A stretch of 44,229 nucleotides of DNA from CAYOXX01 sp964408025. GTDB lineage: Bacteria; Acidobacteriota; DATKUA01. Made by a program: the position numbers and the translations under genes. The notes under the pieces were generated by a model that had not been told where the DNA came from, did not search any database, and saw nothing but the letters and a program-made list of their open reading frames with translations. Where the stretch lies: NCBI GenBank assembly GCA_964408025.1, contig CAYOXX010000022.1, positions 1-44,229 on the forward strand. The letters run 5' to 3'. Every line of letters starts with the position of its first letter. Within the stretch, counting starts at the first letter, position 1. Shown here piece after piece: positions 1 to 8,157 of this stretch.

Positions 1-40
1 GAAATGGGTAAAATCCCGAATGAAGTTTTTGCCGGGCCGT

Positions 41-56
41 CATTCCTGTCTGTCAT
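41..56 (-). repeat. Short dispersed motif ATGACAGACAGGAAT
   Basis: The minus strand reads ATGACAGACAGGAATG. The same 15-mer occurs on the plus strand at 10610-10624, and a one-mismatch version at 10517-10531. All three are intergenic, so this is a third small repeat family in the window. Confidence 0.55.
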
Positions 57-90
57 ACGCCTCAGGCGGAGGCCGACTAGTATTGAAATA

Positions 91-257
91 ATGTAGCGTC
101 GGCCTTTAGGCCGACTAGGCCACCTAAAGGTGGCCGCTACAGTACTTTGCGGGTAGATAGCTGCTCTTAGGATAACATGAACTTATGCACCTCAACCTGG
201 CTGTCGCTGTAAAAATCGTCTAAAAAAACCTAGAATAGGAGTTTATCAACACTTTCA
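91..257. repeat. Dispersed hairpin repeat element, copy A
   Basis: Two adjacent perfect palindromes (98-115, GTCGGCCTTTAGGCCGAC; 118-135, GGCCACCTAAAGGTGGCC) are followed by a 111-nt segment (137-247) that has a reverse-complement counterpart at 21242-21352. The first 26 nt (137-162) match 24 of 26, GTAAAAATCG (209-218) and GAGTTTATC (239-247) match exactly, and the spacings between these blocks (46 and 20 nt) are the same in both copies. No gene lies within it. It forms the left border of the STAND gene island. The rest of 1-362 holds a short motif at 41-56 that recurs near 10.6 kb, and nothing else I recognise. Confidence 0.8.
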
Positions 258-362
258 TTTAATAACAGATCTACAATTCCTCAACATTTCACTTAAATGA
301 TTCGGCTCTTCCTGCTACAATTAATGCCTCTGAGACCCACACCGATTACAGAGTGCGTACTA

Positions 363-2825
363 ATGCCCCGAAAACCGAAGGACAAAGGCAAGCGCCCGAC
401 GAAAAGAGAGGCGGCGCTGGAAGACTATCGACTGCGCGAAAAGAAACTCCGTGCAAAATACTTCATGGGCCGCCGCGACCTATTCGAGAAATTTGAACGG
501 CTGCTCGCTACACCGCCCGATGGCCGCAAAGTCTGGTCGATCTACGGTATCGGCGGCATCGGAAAAAGCTGGCTCCTGGCCGAGCTGGGGGACAAGGCAG
601 ATGAACAAGGTTTTTTGACAATAAATATTGATCTCAAAGAGATCCCAGATCCCGAAACATTCTTCCAGAAACTATGGGAATGCTTGCCAAAAGAGAATCG
701 TTCATCCTTCCGCGCCATGGCCAAGAAAATCAAGAACATCGATAAACTGCGGCGCAAAAGGCGCAAAGCTGAAGAATATGCGATATCGAAAAAAATGAAG
801 GGTGTAATTTCTGGTCTCAGAAAAGTTGGTGCCGTTGCTTTAGATACCGTCGCTTTAGGCGCGGGTACATCCACAGACGCCGCCGTTGAAGTTGTCAGCG
901 GTGTGGTGAAGGGGTTTAGGGACACTGCTGATGATTACGGAGACAAATCTACCCAAGAGTTCAATGCGGAAATGATTGATGCTCTAGCAAGTGATTTGTA
1001 TAAAAGTATGGCAAAGGGAAATCTAAACACAGCAATACTCCTGGACAAATTCGAGCGCTGCAACACCTCCGTAGTAGGTACGGTTCTTAGAGTATTGGAA
1101 TATATTCATGAGCGAGCCCTTATTGTAATCGCCGGGAGGGAGAGCCTTCTTGAAAAGCACCTGCCTCGGGGTGAAGGCTGGGAAGCGGTAGTTGAAGAGG
1201 ATGAGCTGCAGGATCTTGAGAAAGACGATATCCGCGAGTGGCTGAAGCCGGGTGCAGGAGCGTCTGATGAAGAAGAGATAAATGCCAGCCGCATAAAGGA
1301 TGCGACGGTCGGGTTTCCACTGCTGGTTACTTTCGTCCTGGAAACACTGGGCAATAAGGGTCTCGAGGAACTGCCTACTGTCTCTCTCGGTAGGGAAATA
1401 ACGGAAGAAAAGCGGCAAGAATTCTTTAACCAGCAGATTATGAAAGTTCTTAAAAAATTGGACAGGGATGATGCTGGCTCGCTTAGAATTGCGGCCTTCC
1501 CGCGCCGCTTCAATGGAACTCTTTTCTCGACTCTGTTTGAAAAGCTCGAGACCGACCGCGGTTCGTTGGAGGTGAGCAAGTTTTTCAAGAAGATCAGAGG
1601 ATACAGCTTTGTTCGCAGAGAAGGAGATTGGTTTAATTGCCACCTCGTTCTGCAGGATGCCGTCCGCTTCGAGTGGTTGGAGGAGAATAAAAAACTCTGG
1701 AAAACGATGAATGAAGTTTGCCTTGGCTACTTTGATAATGAAGAAGGCATGGCCGCTTTCCTCGAAACGATCTTCCACGACTATCAGTTGCGGCCGTTCG
1801 AATCGTGGCAGAAGTTCGCCGCGACATATCGTGAGTGGTCCGGGGATGAAGAAACGCGGCCAGTTGCAGACGCTATGCTGGAGGACTTCAGCTCTTATTG
1901 CGCGCAAGCGGGCGCCGGCGTTTCCGAAAACGAGCTTTTTCAGATATTCGATAGTGTTGACACGTTGTTATTCGAATATCCGCGTGGTGACAGGGCGGCG
2001 CTCTGCTTGCGGAGGATAGATCTGCTCGAGGCGGCAATAGCGGCCGTGAAGGACAGCGTGCGCGAAGCATCGCTGAACAATTCCCTCGGAAACTCCTGGT
2101 GCGATCTGCCGACGGGAAACCGCGCCGAGAACATCGAGAAGGCTATCAAGTACTACGAGCTGGCGCTGGAGGTCTATACCCGCGAGGCGTTCCCCGCCGA
2201 CTGGGCCATGGCGCAGAACAACCTGGGTGCTGCCTATAGTGACCGCATCCGCGGGGAGCGCGCTGAGAACATCGAGAGCGCCATCGAGCACTACAAGATG
2301 GCACAGGAGGTATGGACCCGCGAGGCGTTCCCCGCCGACTGGGCCATGACGCAGAACAACCTGGGTGCAGCCTATAGTGACCGTATCAGCGGCGAGCGAG
2401 CGGATAACATCGAGAACGCTATCGAACACTTCAAGCTGGCGCTGGAGGTCTATACACGCGAGGCGTTCCCCGCCTATTGGGCCACGACGCAGAACAACCT
2501 GGGCGCAGCCTATAGTGACCGCATCCGCGGCGAGCGAGCGGAGAACATCGAGAACGCCATCGAGCACCACACGCAGGCGCTGGATATCCACACTCACGAG
2601 AGTTTCCCAATAGAATTCGGAGAGACTAAACACAATTTAGCACTTGTTTATCTTGAGGATGGTTTTCCTCTTCCGGAAAAGGAGCGCCTGGAAATCGCGT
2701 CCGGTCATCTTGAGGAGGCGTGCGAAGTGTTCAAACAGGGTGATCCGATTCACAGGAGAACATTTGAAAAGCGGGATGAGGTAAAGGCGCTGCTGCGGAA
2801 GTTGGAGGAGGAGGGGGAGGAATGA
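363..2825 (+). CDS. STAND/NLR-like NTPase with C-terminal TPR repeats
   Basis: This 820-aa protein (from the ATG at 363) is a probable signal-transducing P-loop ATPase. Seen: a short basic, probably coiled-coil N-terminus, the entry motif FMGRRDLFEKFE, Walker A GIGGIGKS (about residues 62-69), Walker B ILLDKFE (about 226-231), a sensor-like IVIAGRE, and a GFPL motif (about 317) as in NB-ARC/NACHT-type modules. A helical middle follows, then TPR-like repeats of 46 residues (consensus AFPADWAxxQNNLGAAYSDR) from about residue 600 to 780. Family knowledge: such proteins switch on by nucleotide-driven oligomerisation; many act in anti-phage defence or regulation. No effector domain (nuclease, TIR, protease) is visible at either end. 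The first 1.6 kb is clearly AT-richer than its surroundings and the gene is flanked by repeats, suggesting transfer. An in-frame ATG at 297 is also possible; neither start has a good Shine-Dalgarno. Confidence 0.85.
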   Translation: MPRKPKDKGKRPTKREAALEDYRLREKKLRAKYFMGRRDLFEKFERLLATPPDGRKVWSIYGIGGIGKSWLLAELGDKADEQGFLTINIDLKEIPDPETFFQKLWECLPKENRSSFRAMAKKIKNIDKLRRKRRKAEEYAISKKMKGVISGLRKVGAVALDTVALGAGTSTDAAVEVVSGVVKGFRDTADDYGDKSTQEFNAEMIDALASDLYKSMAKGNLNTAILLDKFERCNTSVVGTVLRVLEYIHERALIVIAGRESLLEKHLPRGEGWEAVVEEDELQDLEKDDIREWLKPGAGASDEEEINASRIKDATVGFPLLVTFVLETLGNKGLEELPTVSLGREITEEKRQEFFNQQIMKVLKKLDRDDAGSLRIAAFPRRFNGTLFSTLFEKLETDRGSLEVSKFFKKIRGYSFVRREGDWFNCHLVLQDAVRFEWLEENKKLWKTMNEVCLGYFDNEEGMAAFLETIFHDYQLRPFESWQKFAATYREWSGDEETRPVADAMLEDFSSYCAQAGAGVSENELFQIFDSVDTLLFEYPRGDRAALCLRRIDLLEAAIAAVKDSVREASLNNSLGNSWCDLPTGNRAENIEKAIKYYELALEVYTREAFPADWAMAQNNLGAAYSDRIRGERAENIESAIEHYKMAQEVWTREAFPADWAMTQNNLGAAYSDRISGERADNIENAIEHFKLALEVYTREAFPAYWATTQNNLGAAYSDRIRGERAENIENAIEHHTQALDIHTHESFPIEFGETKHNLALVYLEDGFPLPEKERLEIASGHLEEACEVFKQGDPIHRRTFEKRDEVKALLRKLEEEGEE
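2184..2600 (+). repeat. 138-bp tandem repeats encoding TPR units
   Basis: Three nearly identical in-frame units start at 2184, 2322 and 2460 (exact period 138 bp, 46 codons), with a partial, more diverged fourth after 2598. They encode consecutive TPR-like repeats of the STAND protein. The high nucleotide identity points to recent amplification or ongoing homogenisation. Confidence 0.9.
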
Positions 2826-2920
2826 GTTTTGCCGTCGAGCCGCCATTTAACCGTGTAATGGCATCGAGTATGAAAAGATAGTGATCCCGCCTGCGGCAGG
2901 GAGGACAAGCGAGACGAGAA

Positions 2921-3200
2921 CGGGGGCCCTAAAAGGACCCCCCTACAGGTGAGTGGGTAGATGAGAGCAGGGGCCCTAAAAGGACCCCCCTACAGGTGCG
3001 TGGGTAGATGAGAGCGGTGGCCCTAAAAGGACCCCCCTACAGGTGCGTGGGTAGATGAGAGCAGGGGCCCTAAAAGAACCCCCCTACAGGTGCTTGTGTA
3101 GATGAGAGCGGTGGCCCTAAAAGGACCCCCCTACAGGTGCTTGGATAGATGCGAACGGGGGCCATAAATGACCCCCCTACAGTTGCTTGGAGAGGGCGTA
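2921..3200. repeat. Six-copy 47-bp tandem hairpin repeat
   Basis: The GGCCNT core recurs at 2925/2972/3019/3066/3113/3160, an exact 47-bp period. Each unit contains a hairpin (GGGGGCCC-TAAAA-GGACCCCC with one conserved C.A mismatch in the stem), then CTACAGGTGCGTGGGTAGATGAGAGC with small variation. The last unit is the most diverged. The CTACAG...GGTAGAT part resembles the CTACAG...GGGTAGATAG of the longer element at 137-162. A single copy of the hairpin recurs at 43129-43152. There are no spacers and no cas genes, so this is not CRISPR. 2826-2920 holds only a short palindrome (CCTGCGGCAGG). Confidence 0.9.
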
Positions 3201-3225
3201 GCCCCGGCTGTTGCTCGCAAGAGAC

Positions 3226-4035
3226 TTATGGCTCGGTAACGCGCAGCACCTGGTGTGCGTTGTTGGTGTTGTATTGGAATTCGGCGCTGTCGTCGGCCCA
3301 GCGCCAGTCGGGCCAGTTATCCAGGGGCGAGGCGCCGAGGAACTCGATGCCGCCGGTGGCCCTCATGCGGTAGTCGTCGGCTTCGAGAATCTCGAGAGCC
3401 CGCAGCTCGCCGTCGGCAAGGTAGTAGAGGCGCACTACTGAGGCGCCGGTGTCGTAGCGGCGCCCGTCGGTTGTGACTCCGCGGATGCGCCATTCGCCGT
3501 GGGGCTCCGTGACGGCGCTGCCCTCGACAACCTCCGAGCCGTCGGGTCGCAAGCGGAACTCCACTTCGCCATCGACGGGGCTCACCGGCACGCCCGCCTC
3601 GGCCAGGAGCGCGGCCAGTGCCGGGCTCGAGCAGTAGTACTCGAGCAGCAGCGCCGCGTCGGCGCCGGCTCCGGGATTGTAGGCTTCCGGCAGGTCGGCC
3701 GCCAGGAGCCAGTAGCCGTCCAGAATCCGCCGCTCGACTGTTTCACCGCCTACGCCCGGGTAGCTGAACGAGCCGATGCGGATCACCAGGCGGCTCTCGA
3801 CCATGCCCGCCGGCGGAGGCGCGGAGAGGCCGTCGCTGCGGGGAGCGGCCGGCGCCAGCGGCTGGGGGTAGAGATCGGCAACGGCATCGACCGGCACCCA
3901 GAAGCGGAAGGTCACCTGCTCCGCCACGACCTGCTCGAAGCGCAGCAGAACCTCGTTGCCCCGCTGCGGAAGAGCGCCGCCCGCGGCAATCAGGAAAACC
4001 GCGAGTAGCATCCCGATCTTTCCGGCGCGTCGCAT
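3226..4035 (-). CDS. Secreted protein of unknown function
   Basis: A 269-aa protein I do not recognise. The start at 4035 is chosen because GAGG lies 8 nt upstream and it gives a clean signal peptide (MRRAGK, hydrophobic stretch MLLAVFLIAAGG, cleavage near ALPQ). The mature part is rich in beta-strand-like segments and Pro/Ala/Gly, with no cysteine pairs or catalytic motif I can name. It probably acts outside the inner membrane. It is divergent from the neighbouring glycosyltransferase, and the two starts are only 55 nt apart, so they share an upstream region. Confidence 0.75.
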   Translation of the reverse strand: MRRAGKIGMLLAVFLIAAGGALPQRGNEVLLRFEQVVAEQVTFRFWVPVDAVADLYPQPLAPAAPRSDGLSAPPPAGMVESRLVIRIGSFSYPGVGGETVERRILDGYWLLAADLPEAYNPGAGADAALLLEYYCSSPALAALLAEAGVPVSPVDGEVEFRLRPDGSEVVEGSAVTEPHGEWRIRGVTTDGRRYDTGASVVRLYYLADGELRALEILEADDYRMRATGGIEFLGASPLDNWPDWRWADDSAEFQYNTNNAHQVLRVTEP

Positions 4036-4090
4036 TCCCATTTCCTCACGACCTTGTGTCATCCGGTCATTCCGCTTTAACATAAACCGA

Positions 4091-5710
4091 ATGAAAAAAC
4101 TTAGAATATCCATAGAAGGGATCGCCGTAACCGCACTCACAGTAGTAATTGTAATACCCTTACTGCTCCTTGTTTACTCCAACCTTGCCGGGAAAACCGG
4201 GGATCAGAGGATCTCCAGGGGTGACGCGGCCGTCCTGGAGATCTACACGCTGCACGCACTCAAGGGGACCCAACTGCTCGGCCCATATTCCAGGTTCGGG
4301 TGGAACCACCCTGGACCCGCGTATCTCTACGCCATCGCGCCAACCTACGAGCTCCTGGGAAGAACGAGGGCCGGGATTCGCGTCGGCGCCCTGGTCGTTA
4401 CGCTGCTGACGGTGCTTGCGATCCTCCTATTATCCCGCAAGCAGCTCGGCTTCCGACGCTTCTGCGTGGTCGCGCCGCTTCTTGCCGGCTATCTGTTGTA
4501 CATGGGCAGCGCCCTTCGCTCGATCTGGAACCCGTACGTAACGGTGCTGCCGCTCGTGCTGCTGATCCTCTGCTGCGCCGCGATAGCGGTCGGCAGGAAC
4601 TGGGCTTTACCCGCGGCGGCCTTCGTCACCTCGTTCGTAGTTCAGACGCACGTGATGTACCTTCCAGTGGCGCTGGTCGCCACCGCTACGGCGGTAATCA
4701 TGCGCTTCCTCGGCCGCAGCATCGAGCGGAGCGGGAGCAAGAGAAGCGCGGCGCCGTGGTGGATCGCGGCCGGCATCGTCCTGGCTGTGATGTGGGCCCC
4801 GCCGGTAATCGAGGAGATCTCGAACAGCCCCGGCAATATAAGCAGTCTCGTCTCTTTCTTCCTTGAGCAGGGCGGCGAAGAAAGGGGACTGATTCCTCCG
4901 CTGTTGGCGGTGGCCGGAGCCGCCTCGTGGCCGGCGCTGCGGGTGCTGGAGGTCCTCGGTCTGGGCCGCTTTCCGGCTGCTCAACAAGCCGCCTCTATCG
5001 CACTGCTAACCTTGCTTCTGGCGTTGAGCGCCTGGGCATGGCTGCGAGAGCGAAAATACGGCAACCACTTCAACGCCGCTCTGCTGGTTATAAGCTGGAC
5101 GGGTTTCGCCGCCGCGCTCTGGTCGGCCACGAGGATTGTGGGCGAGGTCCATGGCTATCTGGTCTTCTGGATCTCGTCGCTGATGCTGGTCGCCCTCATC
5201 GCTGCCGCGGGGACATTTTCGCTTGCCGTTTTCGGTCGCACAGACGCCACTCGAAAAGCGCTGCCGCGGTGGGGATGGGCATCGGCAGCACTTGTGTTGA
5301 CGATTTTCCTCGCCGGTTTGGCCACCATAAATATTCTGCAGCGCGGCGAAGCGGGATCTCGTCCGAGATCAATCGAGAGAATGATCTCCGAGACGCTCCT
5401 GGAACATATCGAGCGGCGTGGCCTCGGCAGATTCTACCTCGCCATTGAAGAGCACGATCTCTGGCCGCAGGCGGCGGCCCTGGTTCTACACCTCTACAGA
5501 AACGATATCGACTTCGCCGTCAGGGAAGAGTGGATCCCGATGTTCGGCCGGCAGTTCAGCCCGAGCGGGGAGGAGGAGGCGGTTATACTCTTGACCGCTA
5601 GAGACAAGTTGGGTGAGCTCAGGAGGGACAAGCGCAACACTTTCATAGCGAGTAGTAGGAGACTGTGCGTCTTCGAGGTGCCGCTGGAGTCGGCGGAGGC
5701 GGAACCTTGA
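4091..5710 (+). CDS. GT-C fold (PMT/ArnT-like) membrane glycosyltransferase
   Basis: 539 aa with an N-terminal TM helix (ITALTVVIVIPLLLLVYS region), a loop with RISRGDAAVLEIYTLHALKG and the motif GPYSRFGWNHPGPAYLY, then about ten further hydrophobic helices and a soluble C-terminal tail. The layout (TM1, acidic first periplasmic loop, many TMs) is that of polyprenyl-phosphate-sugar glycosyltransferases of the GT39/GT83 type; the acidic residue in the first loop is the likely catalytic base. Acceptor and sugar cannot be inferred. Start: the ATG at 4091 puts the first TM helix at the N-terminus; the longer in-frame extension overlaps the divergent gene. No strong Shine-Dalgarno is visible. Confidence 0.75.
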   Translation: MKKLRISIEGIAVTALTVVIVIPLLLLVYSNLAGKTGDQRISRGDAAVLEIYTLHALKGTQLLGPYSRFGWNHPGPAYLYAIAPTYELLGRTRAGIRVGALVVTLLTVLAILLLSRKQLGFRRFCVVAPLLAGYLLYMGSALRSIWNPYVTVLPLVLLILCCAAIAVGRNWALPAAAFVTSFVVQTHVMYLPVALVATATAVIMRFLGRSIERSGSKRSAAPWWIAAGIVLAVMWAPPVIEEISNSPGNISSLVSFFLEQGGEERGLIPPLLAVAGAASWPALRVLEVLGLGRFPAAQQAASIALLTLLLALSAWAWLRERKYGNHFNAALLVISWTGFAAALWSATRIVGEVHGYLVFWISSLMLVALIAAAGTFSLAVFGRTDATRKALPRWGWASAALVLTIFLAGLATINILQRGEAGSRPRSIERMISETLLEHIERRGLGRFYLAIEEHDLWPQAAALVLHLYRNDIDFAVREEWIPMFGRQFSPSGEEEAVILLTARDKLGELRRDKRNTFIASSRRLCVFEVPLESAEAEP

Positions 5711-5740
5711 TGCAATCACCCGTTATTGTTACGCCCCGCG

Positions 5741-6124
5741 TCAATCCATCAGGGCCACGCACTCGATCTCGACCAGGACGTCCTTGGGCAGGCGGGCAAC
5801 CTCGACGGCGGCGCGCGCCGGCTGCTCGTCGGTTAAGAACTCGGCGTAGACCTTATTCATCGCGGCGAAGTCGTCCATGCTCTTGAGAAATACGGTGGTC
5901 TTGACCACCCGCTCGAGACCGCTGCCCGCCGCCCCCAGAACGGCTTTGAGGTTATCTAAAACACGCCTGGTCTGGGCTGCGCAGTCGCCGGAGATCAGCT
6001 CGCCGGTGGCCGGATCGATTGCGATCTGGCCGGAGCAGAAGACGAAACCGTTGGCGACGACAGCCTGGCTGTAGGGACCCAGGGCGCTCGGTGCTGCGTC
6101 CGTGGATACGATTTTCTTACTCAT
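5741..6124 (-). CDS. ridA: RidA family enamine/imine deaminase
   Basis: 127 aa, the usual size for the YjgF/YER057c/UK114 family, which hydrolyses reactive 2-aminoacrylate and related enamines/imines. Family motifs are present: ALGPYSQAV near the N-terminus, VFCSGQIAIDPATGEL, and PARAAVEVARLPKDVLVEIE with the substrate-binding Arg at residue 104. The ATG at 6124 is preceded by GGAGG. It is the last gene of an arcC-argF-ridA run, 32 nt after argF, a context that fits removal of reactive by-products of amino-acid catabolism. Confidence 0.93.
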   Translation of the reverse strand: MSKKIVSTDAAPSALGPYSQAVVANGFVFCSGQIAIDPATGELISGDCAAQTRRVLDNLKAVLGAAGSGLERVVKTTVFLKSMDDFAAMNKVYAEFLTDEQPARAAVEVARLPKDVLVEIECVALMD

Positions 6125-6156
6125 CAAAACCTCCCCTCGAGATGCTGCATTTCATA

Positions 6157-7083
6157 TTATCGGCTGCTCATCAGCAGGTAGAGAATCGCTTTCTGGACGT
6201 GCAGGCGGTTCTCCGCCTCGTCGAAGATTACGCTGGACGGGCTGTCGGCCACCTCGTCGGTCACCTCATCGCCCCGGTGCGCCGGCAGGCAGTGCATGAA
6301 GAGAGCACCCGGCGCGGCGCGGGCCATCAGCTTGGCGTCCACCCGGTAGGGCTCGAAGAGGCTGCGGCGCTCCTCCGCCTCGGCTTCCTGCCCCATCGAG
6401 GTCCAGACATCGGTGTAGACGGCGTCGGCGCCGTCCACTCCCGCCAGATCGTTTGTAACCTCGGGGGCGGGGGCGGCACCGGAGGCGGCTGCGTCGCTCC
6501 TGGCCTGGCTTAAGATCTCGCCATCGGGCTCGAAGCCGGGCGGGCAGACTATCCGCACGTCGACGCCGAGCTTGGCGCCGCCGAAGAGCAGCGAGTGGGC
6601 CATGTTGTTGCCGTCGCCGACGTAGGCCAACCGCAGGCCTTTGAGCTCGCTCTTCTTCTCGAGGAGTGTGAAGTAGTCGGCCAGCGCCTGGCAGGGGTGG
6701 AGCAGATCGGTGAGGCCGTTGATCGTCGGCACGCCGCTGTGGCGGGCCAGGTCTACGATGTCCTGGTGGGCGTAGACGCGCGCCATGATGCCGTCGACGT
6801 AGCGGCCCAGCACGCGGGCGGTGTCGGCCACCGTCTCGCCACGGCCGAGCTGCAGGTCGGAGGTCGACAGGTAGAGGCCGATGCCGCCGAGCTGATAGAT
6901 GCCGACCTCGAAGCTTACCCGCGTGCGTGTCGACGGCTTCTGGAAGAGCAGGGCCAATGTCTTGCCCGCGAGGCTGTCGCGGTAGTCCAGCGGCGATTCC
7001 TTCATCCTCTTAGCGAACTCGAAGATCTCTTCGATCTCGACTGCGCTTAGTTCGTGGATCGAAATCAGGTCTTTTCGTTCCAT
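6157..7083 (-). CDS. argF: Ornithine carbamoyltransferase
   Basis: 308 aa, full length. It catalyses ornithine + carbamoyl phosphate = citrulline + phosphate in the cytoplasm. Seen: the carbamoyl-phosphate loop STRTR (residues 51-55), HPCQALADY (129-137), and the C-terminal HCLPAHRGDEV motif that supplies the catalytic Cys. GGAGG lies about 10 nt before the start. The upstream neighbour is carbamate kinase (19-nt gap), so this copy may run catabolically (the arcB role: citrulline phosphorolysis feeding ATP synthesis) rather than in biosynthesis. The sequence does not settle the direction. Confidence 0.95.
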   Translation of the reverse strand: MERKDLISIHELSAVEIEEIFEFAKRMKESPLDYRDSLAGKTLALLFQKPSTRTRVSFEVGIYQLGGIGLYLSTSDLQLGRGETVADTARVLGRYVDGIMARVYAHQDIVDLARHSGVPTINGLTDLLHPCQALADYFTLLEKKSELKGLRLAYVGDGNNMAHSLLFGGAKLGVDVRIVCPPGFEPDGEILSQARSDAAASGAAPAPEVTNDLAGVDGADAVYTDVWTSMGQEAEAEERRSLFEPYRVDAKLMARAAPGALFMHCLPAHRGDEVTDEVADSPSSVIFDEAENRLHVQKAILYLLMSSR

Positions 7084-7102
7084 CCCTCGCTCGCCTCCGT
7101 TT

Positions 7103-8050
7103 TCAGTCCGGCACGATGCGGGTGCCGGCCTCCCCTTCCAGCGCCTGGCGCAGGACGCCGTCGCTGGTGATCAGTACCTCCTTGCCGCCGGACTCGATGA
7201 AGTCGATCGAGGCGTCGATTTTCGGGCCCATGCTGCCGGGCGGGAACTGGCCCTCCTCGAGGTGGCGGCGGGCCTCGCTGGCCGTCAGGAGCGGCAGCGG
7301 CTTCGCCTCCGGGGTGAAGAAGTCGTAGTAGACCATATCGGTCTCGGTGAGGATTACGAACAGGTCCGCCTCGACGGCGCGCGCCAGCAGGCTGGCGGTG
7401 TAGTCCTTGTCGATTACCGCCTCGATGCCGACCACATCGCAGTCCTTCCCGATGTAGACCGGGATGCCTCCTCCTCCACCGGCGATCACCACCGCCCCGC
7501 CCTCGAGCATGCGGCGGATCGCCTTTTCCGCCAGGATCTGCTTCGGCTTGGGCGAGGGCACCACCTTGCGCCAGCCGCGGCCGGAGTCCTCGATCATCTG
7601 CCAGCCGTTGGAGTCTATTAGCTGCTTGGCGCGGTAGTATGTGTAGAAGGGTCCGATCGGCTTGGTGGGGTGCTTCATGAGCGGGTCGTCGCGGTCGACC
7701 ACCACCTGGCTGATGATCACCACCACGTCCTTCTCTATCCCACGCTTCCGGAGGCCGTTGAGGAGCGCGTTCTCCAGCATGTAGCCCATCGAGCCCTGGG
7801 TCATGGCGACGCCTACGTCGAGCGAGGACGGCGGCACCCTGTTGGCCGCCTCCTCCATCTGGATGAGTATGTTGCCGACCTGGGGGCCGTTGCCGTGCAC
7901 CACCATCAGCTCGTAGCCCCGCTCGATGAACTCGACCATCAGGTCGCAAGCCTCGTCGGCGTGGCGGAGCTGCTCGTCCTGGTGGCCTTCCTCGCCGCTC
8001 CGCATGATTGCGTTACCGCCGAAGGCGACGACGGCGATCTTCTTATCCAT
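7103..8050 (-). CDS. arcC: Carbamate kinase
   Basis: 315 aa, the usual family length. It transfers phosphate from carbamoyl phosphate to ADP, giving ATP, CO2 and ammonia. Amino-acid-kinase fold motifs: VVAFGGNAI (residues about 7-15), VVHGNGPQVGN, a glycine-rich VVIAGGGGGIPV, and the C-terminal GSMGPKIDA and VLITSDG segments. The start MDKKIAVVAFGGNA at 8050 fits family N-termini; the open frame continues upstream but that part is not conserved. Co-directional with argF and ridA. No arginine deiminase (arcA) or antiporter is in the window. Confidence 0.95.
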   Translation of the reverse strand: MDKKIAVVAFGGNAIMRSGEEGHQDEQLRHADEACDLMVEFIERGYELMVVHGNGPQVGNILIQMEEAANRVPPSSLDVGVAMTQGSMGYMLENALLNGLRKRGIEKDVVVIISQVVVDRDDPLMKHPTKPIGPFYTYYRAKQLIDSNGWQMIEDSGRGWRKVVPSPKPKQILAEKAIRRMLEGGAVVIAGGGGGIPVYIGKDCDVVGIEAVIDKDYTASLLARAVEADLFVILTETDMVYYDFFTPEAKPLPLLTASEARRHLEEGQFPPGSMGPKIDASIDFIESGGKEVLITSDGVLRQALEGEAGTRIVPD

Positions 8051-8157
8051 GGTTGCCCATCCGCGCTCGAGTTTGCCGTTGCGGAAAGACCTTTGCGGGG
8101 CGCCGGCGCCCCGGCCGGGGAAGTCATTATTCGCCCCGCCCGCCGGGGTGTCAACCA

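Noticed and set aside
2921..3200. CRISPR array
   Set aside because: Units are contiguous 47-mers without unique spacers, and no cas gene is near.
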